Source of the DNA: CAZTUH01 sp964616175
Lineage (GTDB): Bacteria; Pseudomonadota; Gammaproteobacteria; Burkholderiales; Burkholderiaceae_B
Assembly (NCBI GenBank): GCA_964616175.1
Contig: CAZTUH010000004.1
Span: forward strand, 62,001-126,000
Length of the DNA stretch: 64,000 nucleotides
Reading direction: 5' to 3'
Positions 9,470 to 18,663 of the stretch are shown here, in pieces; within the stretch, counting starts at the first letter, position 1, and the number at the start of each line of letters is the position of its first letter. The notes below the pieces were generated by a model. It was not told where the DNA came from and made no database searches. It saw only the letters and a program-made list of their open reading frames with translations. The translations under genes and the position numbers were made by a program.

Positions 9470-9958
9470 ATGCTTGATATGAAAAAAATGAGTAAGAACT
9501 ACCGGCTATTATTGATCTTGTTTCTTTCTTTTTTTTCATTATCTGTTTCTCTTGTATCAGAACATGCGTTTTATATACAGCCATGTGCTTGGTGTATTAT
9601 GCAACGGTTCATTTTTCTAATTATTGCTTTTGTAACAATTTCTGGTTTTTTTAGAAAAACTTTTGATTTTCTTATTTCATTTATCTTACTTGGATTAAGT
9701 TTCTTAGGAATAGTAAGCGCTTTAAAACAATATGTTGCAAAAGAATACTCCATATCTTGTGATATGACATTGGTCGAACAGATTATTGGATTTTTGAAAT
9801 TAGACTTATTACTGCCCAAATTCTTTCGAATTTCAGCTTTATGTTCTGATGAAGTCGCTACATTTCTTGGAATAGATTATTCTATCTGGAACTTTTTTAT
9901 TTTTTCTTCAATAACTATTTGCTCTTTTTCAAAACCAAACCTGAAATATTTTTCATAA
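9470..9958 (+). CDS. dsbB: Disulfide bond formation protein DsbB
   Basis: DsbB is an inner-membrane protein that reoxidises periplasmic DsbA and passes electrons to quinone. The sequence has four hydrophobic segments. The first redox pair is the CAWC motif (Cys39 and Cys42 from the ATG at 9470). The second periplasmic pair is SCDMT and ALCSDE, so both cysteine pairs are kept. Starts at 9470, 9479 and 9488 are all possible ATGs; a TTG at 9455 also exists, and none has a strong ribosome site. No dsbA is in the window. Confidence 0.88.
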   Translation: MLDMKKMSKNYRLLLILFLSFFSLSVSLVSEHAFYIQPCAWCIMQRFIFLIIAFVTISGFFRKTFDFLISFILLGLSFLGIVSALKQYVAKEYSISCDMTLVEQIIGFLKLDLLLPKFFRISALCSDEVATFLGIDYSIWNFFIFSSITICSFSKPNLKYFS

Positions 9959-9982
9959 AATCCGAAAAATTTTATTGAAAAT

Positions 9983-10486
9983 CTAAAAGAATTTAGAAAA
10001 AGAATCTTGGTTCAAATTTAACGAATTCTCCAAAAAATATTTAGACTTTTCCTTGGTTTTACGTGCTAATTTTGGAGAAATAGAATCTTTCCACCAAATT
10101 TCATTAGAAATGTAAGTTTTTTCAAAAATAACAACAAAAATTGTTATCAAAAGAACCCCACGAATTAATCCAAAAATTCCGCCCAATCCATGATCAGCTG
10201 AGGATAATTTCATAGTTCGAATTAAACTTTTTGTAAATGATCCTACTAGAGCAATTGAAAAGAAAATAAATATAAATATAACTAAATAAGATAAGATCAT
10301 TCGAACTGTTGATGATTCTATATAATTTGTAAGAAAGTCAAAAACAGCAGATTCATACAAAATGGATCCCGTTATTGCAAAAACATATGCTAAAAGTGAA
10401 AAAATTTCTTTAATAAACCCGCGATTAATACCTAGAAAAAGTGATGCTAATAAGATTAGCAATGCTGAAATATCCAAGATAGTCAT
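9983..10486 (-). CDS. cvpA: CvpA family membrane protein
   Basis: The protein has 167 residues and four membrane helices, with the family start MTILDISALLILLASLFLGI and the conserved RGFIKE turn followed by SLLAYVFAI. CvpA proteins are needed for envelope integrity and, in Escherichia coli, for colicin V production; the molecular activity is not settled. In most proteobacteria it sits between a folC-SPOR pair and purF. Here it directly follows folC by 125 bases and neither the SPOR-domain gene nor purF is beside it. Confidence 0.85.
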   Translation of the reverse strand: MTILDISALLILLASLFLGINRGFIKEIFSLLAYVFAITGSILYESAVFDFLTNYIESSTVRMILSYLVIFIFIFFSIALVGSFTKSLIRTMKLSSADHGLGGIFGLIRGVLLITIFVVIFEKTYISNEIWWKDSISPKLARKTKEKSKYFLENSLNLNQDSFSKFF

Positions 10487-10611
10487 GTTGAAATTGTAAG
10501 ATAAATGTTTATTTGAAAAAAATTGTTTTTATGTATCCTTCCATTTTAAAGAACATATAAATTTCTTTGCATTTTCTATTAATTAATGTCTTTAAAAAAG
10601 ATATCTACAAT

Positions 10612-11880
10612 TTAAGTAAATAATGTAAGAATTGGTGAGATCGTAAAAAAAGATCCAAAAACAAGAATTCTTTCATTAAATTGTGCTTTTTTTTTCACAA
10701 ATAAAAAAGCACTCAGTGGATCATTATGTATTTCAATCAAGGGAGAAATTTTCAAATTTGAACTAACTTTCCTAACTTTTTCTGCGATAGCATCTGCTGA
10801 AAGTCCACGAGAATTAGGTAATCCGACACAAATCCAATCATCAATAAGAAAATGAAGGCATTCGATCATTCCATCAACATCCTTACTATTCAAGGAACCA
10901 ATTATTGCATATGTTCTTGGATAATATCCCATATCATCTAGATTTTTAGCTAAAACAGCTGCAGCATGCGGATTATGAGCAACATCTAAGACTATAGTTA
11001 GACCCTCTTCTTTAATAACCTGAAATCGACCTGGAATTTTTGTTTTTAATAAACCTTCTTGCACAGCTTCTTGACAAACTGTAAAACTTAAACTGGTAGA
11101 TTCTAATGCTGCTAGAGCTAAAGAAGCATTTTTTAATTGATTCTCTCCTATTAAAACTGGATAGGAAAGCGAAAATCTCTTTTGTTTTTTCCCAATATAA
11201 TTCCATTGATTCTGATTTCTTGTATAAGAAAAATCTTTTCCAAGAAGCCATAAATCGGCTCCTACTAGTTTGATATTTTCCAAAAATAAATTTGGAGGAA
11301 TTAATTCTCCACATATGATTGGTTTTCCCTTTCTACAAATATGTGATTTTTCCCAACCAATTTTCTCTCTTGAATTTCCTAAAAACTCAATATGATCAAT
11401 CCCTATATTTGTAATTATTGAGCAATCTGCATCAATAACATTTACTGCATCTAAGCGTCCACCTAATCCAATTTCTAAAATTGCTACATCAAGTTTTGAA
11501 ATAGAAAAAAGACGCAATATAGCCAATGTAGTAAACTCAAAATAAGTGAGAGGTATCTGATCTCGAATCGATTCTACAACTTCAAATTGTTTAATTAAAT
11601 CGGAATCGTGGGCAGGTATACCATTAATGCGAGCACGTTCATTGAAAGAAATAAGATGAGGAGAAGTATAAAGACCAGTGCTATAACCAGCTGCTAGAAA
11701 AATAGATTCCAAAATAGAACAAGTTGATCCTTTCCCATTTGTTCCACCAACCACAAATTTTATAAAATCACATGATAGATCTAGCTTAGTTAGGACCGTC
11801 TGGATTCTGGATAAATCAAGATCTATAGAGTTTTTATGGATATTTTCTAGATAAGTCAACCACTGTGATAATTTTTTCAA
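10612..11880 (-). CDS. folC: Bifunctional folylpolyglutamate / dihydrofolate synthase
   Basis: FolC adds glutamates to folates and, in many bacteria, joins glutamate to dihydropteroate. It belongs to the Mur ligase family. The ATP-binding loop GTNGKGS is at about residues 46-52, the GIDHIEFLG segment follows near 160, and the C-terminal domain has DVAHNPHAA and GSLNSKD. The length is 422 residues. The start is a TTG at 11880, since no ATG is in frame upstream and the N-terminal LSQWLTYLENIH matches the family. accD, its usual upstream neighbour, is instead near 54 kb. Confidence 0.93.
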   Translation of the reverse strand: MKKLSQWLTYLENIHKNSIDLDLSRIQTVLTKLDLSCDFIKFVVGGTNGKGSTCSILESIFLAAGYSTGLYTSPHLISFNERARINGIPAHDSDLIKQFEVVESIRDQIPLTYFEFTTLAILRLFSISKLDVAILEIGLGGRLDAVNVIDADCSIITNIGIDHIEFLGNSREKIGWEKSHICRKGKPIICGELIPPNLFLENIKLVGADLWLLGKDFSYTRNQNQWNYIGKKQKRFSLSYPVLIGENQLKNASLALAALESTSLSFTVCQEAVQEGLLKTKIPGRFQVIKEEGLTIVLDVAHNPHAAAVLAKNLDDMGYYPRTYAIIGSLNSKDVDGMIECLHFLIDDWICVGLPNSRGLSADAIAEKVRKVSSNLKISPLIEIHNDPLSAFLFVKKKAQFNERILVFGSFFTISPILTLFT

Positions 11881-11951
11881 GGTACCAGGAAAACATATAA
11901 AATGTGTAAAAGATTTTTATCTCTAATCGAATTTAGATTCATTTAACGAAT

Positions 11952-12674
11952 TTATGTGCTAAAAACACATTTTTTTTGCTTAATAAAAAGCTCTTGAATT
12001 CCACTTTGTCCAATATCTAACATAATATCTAAGTCTTTTTTGGAGAAAAGAGAACGTTCCGCTGCACTTTGTAGCTCAATAAAATAACCACTACCAGTCA
12101 TAACCAAATTTGCATCTACATCGCAGTTTTTATCTTCATAATAATCCATATCTAAGAGAATTTCCCCATTTATAATTCCCACAGAAACAGCTGCAACAAT
12201 ATCTTTTATGGGATTTGATTGAATGTCACCACTTTTTATAAGTGTAGTTATTACATCAACTAGGGCTACCCATGCCCCAGTAATGCTAGCACAACGCGTT
12301 CCACCATCTGCTTTTAAGACATCACAATCTATAGATATTAAAAATCCAGATAGTAGTTTCATATCAACAACAGCTCTTAAGTTTCTCGCTATGAACCGTT
12401 GTATTTCTTGTGTTCTTCCTCTTTGTTTCCCAAGAATAACCTCTCTTTCAGATCTTGGTAGGGTAGATCCAGGAAGCATGCTATACTGAGCATCAATCCA
12501 ACCATGCCCATTTTGAACAAAATCCGGTACATCTCTATTTGATATACTAGCTGTACAAAGCACACATGTTTCTCCTGCTTTAACCAATACGGATCCTGGA
12601 GCATTGGAAGGAAAACCACGAACCAAACTAAATTGGCGCAACTGATTCAATTTTCGTCCTGCACAACGATTCAT
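11952..12674 (-). CDS. rph: Ribonuclease PH
   Basis: RNase PH is a phosphorolytic 3'-5' exoribonuclease that trims tRNA 3' ends. The 240-residue protein has the expected order of motifs: LRQFSLVRGF at the N-terminus, GSVLVKAGETCVLCTAS, the GKQRGRTQEIQRFI phosphate-binding region near residue 84, and IDCDVLKADGGTRCASITGA. The ATG is at 12674. It is divergent from yicC, which is the usual betaproteobacterial pairing, but the customary downstream rdgB-hemW genes are missing here. Confidence 0.95.
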   Translation of the reverse strand: MNRCAGRKLNQLRQFSLVRGFPSNAPGSVLVKAGETCVLCTASISNRDVPDFVQNGHGWIDAQYSMLPGSTLPRSEREVILGKQRGRTQEIQRFIARNLRAVVDMKLLSGFLISIDCDVLKADGGTRCASITGAWVALVDVITTLIKSGDIQSNPIKDIVAAVSVGIINGEILLDMDYYEDKNCDVDANLVMTGSGYFIELQSAAERSLFSKKDLDIMLDIGQSGIQELFIKQKKCVFST

Positions 12675-12838
12675 TTTATAAATGATTCCTAATCATATCA
12701 ATGCAAAGAAAGGTTATAGGTACATTTTAATGTACCAAATTATCTCATGCAATGCTTGTCATATTTAGGATTTTTCTTTTAGTTAGTTGTTCTTTTTTCT
12801 AAAAATTCGAAATATTTTAATTTACTTATTTACTTAAA

Positions 12839-13765
12839 ATGATTATTAGCATGACTGGGTTTAGCCATTCCTTCATTGATTTTGGAAATGGGAATCGCTT
12901 AATAGCAGAAGCTCATAGTATCAATGGACGGTTTTTGGATATTCAGATCCGTCTTCCAGAAGAGCTATCATATTTAGAACTTTCTTTTCGAGAAATACTA
13001 TTGAAGTATTTGACGCGTGGGAGGGTTGATTTAAAAGTCTTTTTTTCTAAAAAAAACGATTATTACAAAAAAAATTTAATTGAACCTAACTTCTTATCAA
13101 CTCTTGCAGAACAGCTAAAAATTGTAAGAAAGATAATTCCAGAGACTCAACCACCTAAACTGTTAGATATTATCAATCTTTCCAATCAGATGAATTTAAC
13201 AGAAATAAATTGGGATAACTTAGAAAAAAAATGCTTAAAATTAATTGAATATTCTGCTCAAGAATTACAATCCTGTAAATCTCGTGAAGGAGAAAGGATA
13301 TTAATTTCAATAAGACCTTACATTACTGAAATTCAAAAAAGTCTCAGTGATCTGGAAAAAAGTTTACCAATTATTGCAGATAAAAGTGAAAAAAAATTAG
13401 CAGAAAAACTTCGAGAAAAAATGGATCAAATGTTTTCCAAAAATTCCGATTATACATTAGAAACAAAGCATATTGAACACATATTGTTGCAAGAAATGTC
13501 GATTCAAGCCATTCGAACTGACATATCAGAAGAATTATCTCGATTGCATTCTCATTTAACTGAACTCGATAGGATCATTTATTCAAATGGAAGTTTAGAC
13601 AAAAAGTTTAGCATCGGAAAGTCTCTAGATTTCCTTTTACAAGAAATGCACCGAGAAATCAATACTCTAGGTTCGAAATCGAACGTTTTTGAAGTAAAAA
13701 AAGCAGTTGTAGGTTTGAAACTCTCAATAGAAAAATTGCGTGAGCAAGCTCAAAACATTGAATAG
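12839..13765 (+). CDS. yicC: YicC family endoribonuclease
   Basis: YicC proteins are conserved stress-related endoribonucleases; in Escherichia coli YicC degrades the small RNA RyhB. The 308-residue product begins MIISMTGFSHSF, typical of the N-terminal domain, and ends with the DUF1732 domain seen in GKSLDFLLQEMHREINTLGS followed by KKAVVGLKLSIEKLREQAQN. The middle is Lys/Glu-rich and probably helical. The downstream gmk-rpoZ-spoT group often found in relatives is absent; pckG follows in convergent orientation. Confidence 0.9.
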   Translation: MIISMTGFSHSFIDFGNGNRLIAEAHSINGRFLDIQIRLPEELSYLELSFREILLKYLTRGRVDLKVFFSKKNDYYKKNLIEPNFLSTLAEQLKIVRKIIPETQPPKLLDIINLSNQMNLTEINWDNLEKKCLKLIEYSAQELQSCKSREGERILISIRPYITEIQKSLSDLEKSLPIIADKSEKKLAEKLREKMDQMFSKNSDYTLETKHIEHILLQEMSIQAIRTDISEELSRLHSHLTELDRIIYSNGSLDKKFSIGKSLDFLLQEMHREINTLGSKSNVFEVKKAVVGLKLSIEKLREQAQNIE

Positions 13766-13833
13766 AGAATCATGGGCTTTTTTAAGAACATCCAAGATTT
13801 TTGATTGTCTAAACTTCATATTTGAAGAAAAAT

Positions 13834-15708
13834 CTATTCTTGTAGAATTAATCTTGATTCTATCTTTTCCCTTGCTTCCAACAATTCTTTTGGAATGTTT
13901 TGAAACAAGCCTTCAAACAATTCATCATGTAAGATAAGTTCATCATGCCAAGATTTTCTATCAATAGCCATTACCTGAGAAAATTGCTCAGGAGTAAATT
14001 CCAATCCAGTCCAATCCATATCTTGATATTTTGGAGAGATTCCAAATAATTGTTCAGCTCCATTGGATTCTCCTTCAATTCGTCCAAGAATCCAGCGCAA
14101 AACCCGCATATTGTCGCCGAATCCTGGCCATAAGAATTTTCCATCTATTCCTTTTCGAAACCAATTCACACAATAAATTCTAGGAAGCTTAGCTCCTCTA
14201 GAGATAATTTTTTTTCCCAATTGAATCCAATGTTGAAAATAAGTACTCATGTTATAACCACAAAATGGCAGCATTGCAAATGGGTCACGTCGAATATAAC
14301 CTTGTTTATGTTTGCCATTACTCGAGGCGGCTGTAGTTTCGGAACCCATTGTAGCTGCCATATAGATTCCTTCAATCCAATCTCTTGCTTCACTAACCAG
14401 TGGAACCGTATTTGATCGGCGTCCTCCAAAAATAAATGCATCAATTACAACTCCTTCTGGATTTTCCCAATTTGGATCAATTGATGGACATTGAGTTGCA
14501 GAAACTGTAAAGCGAGAATTTGGATGAGCCGCTTTTCTGCCTGTGTCTTTAGAAATATCTGGAGTCCAATTTTGACCTTGCCAATCAATCAAATGAGAAG
14601 GAGGAATATCTGTCATTCCTTCCCACCACACATCTCCATCATCAGTTAAAGCAACATTAGTAAAAATGACATTCGACTTTAGGGTAACCATTGCATTGCA
14701 ATTGGTTTTTTTGCTTGTTCCAGGAGCTACTCCAAAATATCCAGCTTCGGGATTAACAGCACGCAGATTTCCATGTTTATCAGGTTTAATCCAAGCAATA
14801 TCATCCCCAACTGTGGTAACTTTCCAACCATCCATTCCTTGAGGTGGAATTAGCATAGCAAAATTTGTTTTCCCGCAAGCAGATGGAAAAGCTGCAGCAA
14901 TATGATATTTTTTTCCTTTAGGTGAAGTAACGCCAAGAATTAACATATGTTCAGCCAACCACCCTTGATCCCGGCCTATATTTGAAGCAATTCGCAATGC
15001 AAAGCATTTCTTTCCTAATAGAGCATTTCCTCCATATCCTGAGCCAAAACTCCAGATTTCTCTACTTTCTGGAAAATGCACAATATACTTAGTTTCATTA
15101 CATGGCCAAGCACAATCTGCTTCATTTTCAAGTATTGGATGTCCAACACTATGAACACATGGAACAAAATTTCCATTTTCCCCCAATACATCATAGACAA
15201 CTCTTCCCATGCGGGTCATAATCCGCATGTTCACAACAACATAAGCACTGTCACTAAGTTCCACTCCGATATGAGAGATAGGTGAACCAATCGGTCCCAT
15301 TGAAAATGGAATGATATATAATGTGCGGCCTTTCATGCATCCATCGAAGAGTTTATGAAGCTTGATGCGCATTTCTGATGGATCTAGCCAGTTGTTTGTT
15401 GGGCCTGCTTCGATTTTTTTCTCAGAGCATATATAGGTTCGATCTTCTACCCTAGCAACATCAGATGGATCTGAACGAGCTAGGAAAGAATTGGGTCGCT
15501 TGTTTGGATTCAATCGGATCATTGTGCCATTTTTAACTAATTCTTCACACAGATTGTCGTATTCCTCTTGACTTCCATCGCACCAGAAAATTTTATCTGG
15601 CTTAGTTAACTGAACAATATTAGAAACCCATTCGATAAGTTTCTTATTCTTAACATAAAATGGGGCATTTAGAGGCATAACACCTGTTCCTAACGATATA
15701 CTACTCAT
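13834..15708 (-). CDS. pckG: Phosphoenolpyruvate carboxykinase (GTP)
   Basis: PckG converts oxaloacetate and GTP to PEP, the entry step of gluconeogenesis. The length of 624 residues and the motifs are those of the GTP-dependent class: the cysteine-containing P-loop FPSACGKTNFAML near residue 280, FGSGYGGNALLGKKC near 225, and DDIAWIKPD near 300. An ATG at 15708 has a GGAG site upstream. It suggests growth on organic acids or amino acids, with carbon moving back through the glycolytic genes pgk and gapA also found in this window. Confidence 0.95.
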   Translation of the reverse strand: MSSISLGTGVMPLNAPFYVKNKKLIEWVSNIVQLTKPDKIFWCDGSQEEYDNLCEELVKNGTMIRLNPNKRPNSFLARSDPSDVARVEDRTYICSEKKIEAGPTNNWLDPSEMRIKLHKLFDGCMKGRTLYIIPFSMGPIGSPISHIGVELSDSAYVVVNMRIMTRMGRVVYDVLGENGNFVPCVHSVGHPILENEADCAWPCNETKYIVHFPESREIWSFGSGYGGNALLGKKCFALRIASNIGRDQGWLAEHMLILGVTSPKGKKYHIAAAFPSACGKTNFAMLIPPQGMDGWKVTTVGDDIAWIKPDKHGNLRAVNPEAGYFGVAPGTSKKTNCNAMVTLKSNVIFTNVALTDDGDVWWEGMTDIPPSHLIDWQGQNWTPDISKDTGRKAAHPNSRFTVSATQCPSIDPNWENPEGVVIDAFIFGGRRSNTVPLVSEARDWIEGIYMAATMGSETTAASSNGKHKQGYIRRDPFAMLPFCGYNMSTYFQHWIQLGKKIISRGAKLPRIYCVNWFRKGIDGKFLWPGFGDNMRVLRWILGRIEGESNGAEQLFGISPKYQDMDWTGLEFTPEQFSQVMAIDRKSWHDELILHDELFEGLFQNIPKELLEAREKIESRLILQE

Positions 15709-15947
15709 CTAATTAATCTCCATAATTGGGAATAGAAATAAATAAGCTATATACCATTGATGATTAAACAAGGCCATATTAAATTAGCGTTAAGTCAATA
15801 ATTTTCAAAAACCTTTCATTATTAGAAGAAAATGAAAACCAAATAAAAATAAGAAAATAAAACAAAAGAGCTAAGCAACTTGCAAGTTTTAATCTAAATT
15901 AATATAAATAACTTTATTATTCTGGTTCAACTTAAATCAGGAATAGA

Positions 15948-17324
15948 ATGCCTAAACGCCTATACAACCTTTCTTGGAAACGTGAGATTTCTGCCACACT
16001 TTGGCTTAGCTTTCCATTAATACTAACCAGTCTAGCACAAATGGCCATGACCATAACGGATGTTATATTCATTGGCCATCTTGGTTCTCAAGCTTTGGCA
16101 GCAGCAGCATTAGGGGCAAACCTTTATACAGCCTTTGTTTTCTTTGGATTAGGTCTTGTAACAACAACAGCTCCAATAATTGCAAGATCTATTGGGAAGC
16201 GCCGGAATGCGGTTCGAGATGTTAGAAAAACAGTACAACAAGGTTTGTGGACGGCGCTTTTAGTTTCTATTCCTACTGGTTTATTTTTATGGAATGGAGA
16301 AGAACTGCTGATTACTATGAAACAACAGTTAGAATTAGCAGAGATAGCAGGCAAATACCTTCGTGCAATGATGTGGGCTATGCCTAGCTTTTTAGGCTAT
16401 CTAGTATTGCGATCTTTTATGGCTGCGATGCAAAGACCAAGATGGGCTTTTATAGTTACCTTAATCGGAATTTTATTTAACATTGTTGGCAACTGGATTC
16501 TAGTTTTTGGTCATTTGGGTTTTCCTGCTTTAGGACTCACTGGTTCTGGTTTAGCCACAAGTTTAGCAAGCTTTATTCTTTTTGTTGGAATGGCAATTGT
16601 AGTAATAACAGATAAGAAATTTCGTCGCTTTCACTTATTTGGACACTTTTTTACTTTGGATTTTCATCGATTAATAATGCTTTGGAAGCTTGGAATGCCT
16701 ATAGCAATTACCACAGCTTTTGAAACTACAATCTTCAACGCAGCTGCGTTTTTAATGGGCTGGTTGGGAGAAAATGAACTAGCTGCACATACAATAGCTA
16801 TCCAAATAACTAGTGCAGCATTTATGATTCCATACGGTATTGCTCAAGCAGCTACCATACGAGTAGGTTTTGCATATGGATCTGGTAACTTAGGTGGTAT
16901 AGCAAAATCTGGTTGGAGTGCATTTTTTATGAGTCTTACTTTTATGATATTTTCTTCATTTTTGATCTTGATCATTCCGGAAGCTTTAATTTCGGTTTTC
17001 ATTGATGTAAAGGATCAGAGCAATTTAACTGTTTTGAAACTAGCCGTTCCATATCTAATTCTAGCTTCTGTCTTTCAAACTATAGATGGATTACAAGTCG
17101 TAGGAGCTGGAATACTTCGCGGGCTTCATGATACTCGAGTACCTATGTTATATGCAGCTTTTGGGTACTGGATTGTTGGTCTACCAATTGGGACTATCTT
17201 GGCTTTGTGGACAAACTCTCGAGGTATAGGAGTATGGATTGGTTTAATTGTAGGTGTATTGACAGTTTCAATATTAATGATCCAACGTTGGGTGCGCAGA
17301 GATTCATTAAAATTAATTAGATAG
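15948..17324 (+). CDS. norM: MATE family multidrug/Na+ antiporter
   Basis: This 458-residue integral membrane protein has about 12 hydrophobic helices and the MATE fold in two halves. The N-terminal EISATLWLSFPLILTSLAQM helix and the VIFIGHLGSQALAAAALG loop are characteristic of NorM/MdtK transporters, which export cationic drugs in exchange for Na+ or H+. The ATG at 15948 is preceded by CAGGAATAG. It stands alone, divergent from pckG. The exact substrate cannot be told from sequence, so the symbol marks the subfamily only. Confidence 0.85.
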   Translation: MPKRLYNLSWKREISATLWLSFPLILTSLAQMAMTITDVIFIGHLGSQALAAAALGANLYTAFVFFGLGLVTTTAPIIARSIGKRRNAVRDVRKTVQQGLWTALLVSIPTGLFLWNGEELLITMKQQLELAEIAGKYLRAMMWAMPSFLGYLVLRSFMAAMQRPRWAFIVTLIGILFNIVGNWILVFGHLGFPALGLTGSGLATSLASFILFVGMAIVVITDKKFRRFHLFGHFFTLDFHRLIMLWKLGMPIAITTAFETTIFNAAAFLMGWLGENELAAHTIAIQITSAAFMIPYGIAQAATIRVGFAYGSGNLGGIAKSGWSAFFMSLTFMIFSSFLILIIPEALISVFIDVKDQSNLTVLKLAVPYLILASVFQTIDGLQVVGAGILRGLHDTRVPMLYAAFGYWIVGLPIGTILALWTNSRGIGVWIGLIVGVLTVSILMIQRWVRRDSLKLIR

Positions 17325-17381
17325 AAAAGAATTCTCTGATCTCTAGTCAAAAGAAGGAAATTTGAATAATGAAAGTTTTTT

Positions 17382-18452
17382 TTAAGAAAAAATCCCGAAA
17401 GTATTCTTCAAATTTTTCATTGAGATGATTCTTTCGGCTAGTGTTTTTATTCCTCTTGCTGAAAAACTTTCCAAAATCACTTGTTCTGAAAAATTTTTGA
17501 AATTCCGCTTTCTAGAAAAATTATAAATCGGATCATAATGATTTTGGATAAGTTCCTTGAACAAAGTTCGCCATTTTTTTTCTAAAGCTAATTTCTCCCA
17601 TCTTTTTACAAGACATTCAGCTTGAACCCCCTTCAATCTTTGAATTCTATTGGCAAGAATTAAAGGATCTTTAAAGTACCACGAATAATCCTTTAATAAA
17701 CAAGCTAATCGAACTTCAAGATTTGCAGATATTTCAAGCAATGGACTCATTCTCATTTGTTTTAGAAGAATGTTAGGAACTAGGAGTTTTCCAATTCTCC
17801 TGCTCTCTGCTTCTATCCAAACCCTGCGATTTAAATTAAAATTTTCTAATGCTTGGAAAAGTAGCGTTTCAAATTTTTTCTGCGCAGGTTGATCAATCCC
17901 ATTAGGTAATTCTCCCAATACAGAACCACGGTGTTTAGCGAGATTTTCTAGATCTAGAATCTGTTCACCTTCGGATTCCAAAGCTTTAAGAATATAGGTC
18001 TTAGCACAACCTGTAGACCCGCAAAGTACTTGAAGATTTAATTTTGGACAAAATTCTGAGATTTTCTTTTGTACATAGGTTCGCCAGGATTTGTATCCAC
18101 CTTCGAGTTGTCTTGCATCCCAACCTATTAGTTGCATCCAAGAAACAAGAACGGCACTTCGCAATCTTCCTCTCGAACAATAAACTAAAGGAAACCAACT
18201 TCTTGGTTTTTCAGAAAATTCTTGAAGAAATGAAGAGATATTTCTTGCTGCAATTGAACCTCCGAGTTTCTTAGCTGAAAAAGATGATAACCTTGCATAG
18301 GTAAATCCAATGATATGACGTTCGCTATCATTTAGAATAGGACAATTTATAGCATTAGGAATATGATCTAATTCATACTCCGAAGGAGATCTGACATCAA
18401 TAATTGAATCAAAGAGATGCAGATCTGCCAATGTATTTGATTTGCAGATCAT
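17382..18452 (-). CDS. mnmH: tRNA 2-selenouridine synthase (SelU/YbbB)
   Basis: MnmH replaces the sulfur of 2-thiouridine at the wobble base of Lys, Glu and Gln tRNAs with selenium, using selenophosphate. The N-terminal rhodanese domain is present with DVRSPSEYELDHIPNAINCP and the catalytic Cys92 in YCSRGRLRS. A P-loop, GSTGCAKT, follows at residues 145-152. The length of 356 residues is normal. It lies on the opposite strand 3 kb before the fdn-sel island and is a second consumer of the SelD product encoded there. Confidence 0.92.
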   Translation of the reverse strand: MICKSNTLADLHLFDSIIDVRSPSEYELDHIPNAINCPILNDSERHIIGFTYARLSSFSAKKLGGSIAARNISSFLQEFSEKPRSWFPLVYCSRGRLRSAVLVSWMQLIGWDARQLEGGYKSWRTYVQKKISEFCPKLNLQVLCGSTGCAKTYILKALESEGEQILDLENLAKHRGSVLGELPNGIDQPAQKKFETLLFQALENFNLNRRVWIEAESRRIGKLLVPNILLKQMRMSPLLEISANLEVRLACLLKDYSWYFKDPLILANRIQRLKGVQAECLVKRWEKLALEKKWRTLFKELIQNHYDPIYNFSRKRNFKNFSEQVILESFSARGIKTLAERIISMKNLKNTFGIFS

Positions 18453-18456
18453 TATT

Positions 18457-18476
18457 TTTGTAGAAAGAATTTTTCA
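18457..18476. repeat. 20-bp direct repeat, copy 1
   Basis: A 20-base sequence beginning TTTGTAGAAAG starts four bases upstream of the mnmH start codon and recurs identically at 18571-18590. The copies are 114 bases apart in the non-coding gap between divergent mnmH and gor. It may be a leftover duplication or a paired binding site. Confidence 0.6.
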
Positions 18477-18570
18477 TTTAAATAATTATTATTAATGGTT
18501 TCTGCTTTACAAGCAAAATAAGTTGTTTAGAATGAAAATTTCTAAAGGAAAGGAAAAATTTACTTTCCAG

Positions 18571-18590
18571 TTTGTAGAAAGAATTTTTCA
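18571..18590. repeat. 20-bp direct repeat, copy 2
   Basis: This is the second identical copy of the 20-base sequence at 18457-18476, here about 75 bases before the gor start. Nothing else in the gap looks like a gene. Confidence 0.6.
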
Positions 18591-18663
18591 ATGTAAAAGG
18601 ATTCCTACTACTAGTCAACTAATCTTTCATATGCAAATATTAAAGCTGAATTAATATAGGATA

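Noticed and set aside
13740..13937. A 65-codon frame overlapping the ends of yicC and pckG
   Set aside because: It overlaps two real genes and has no features of its own.
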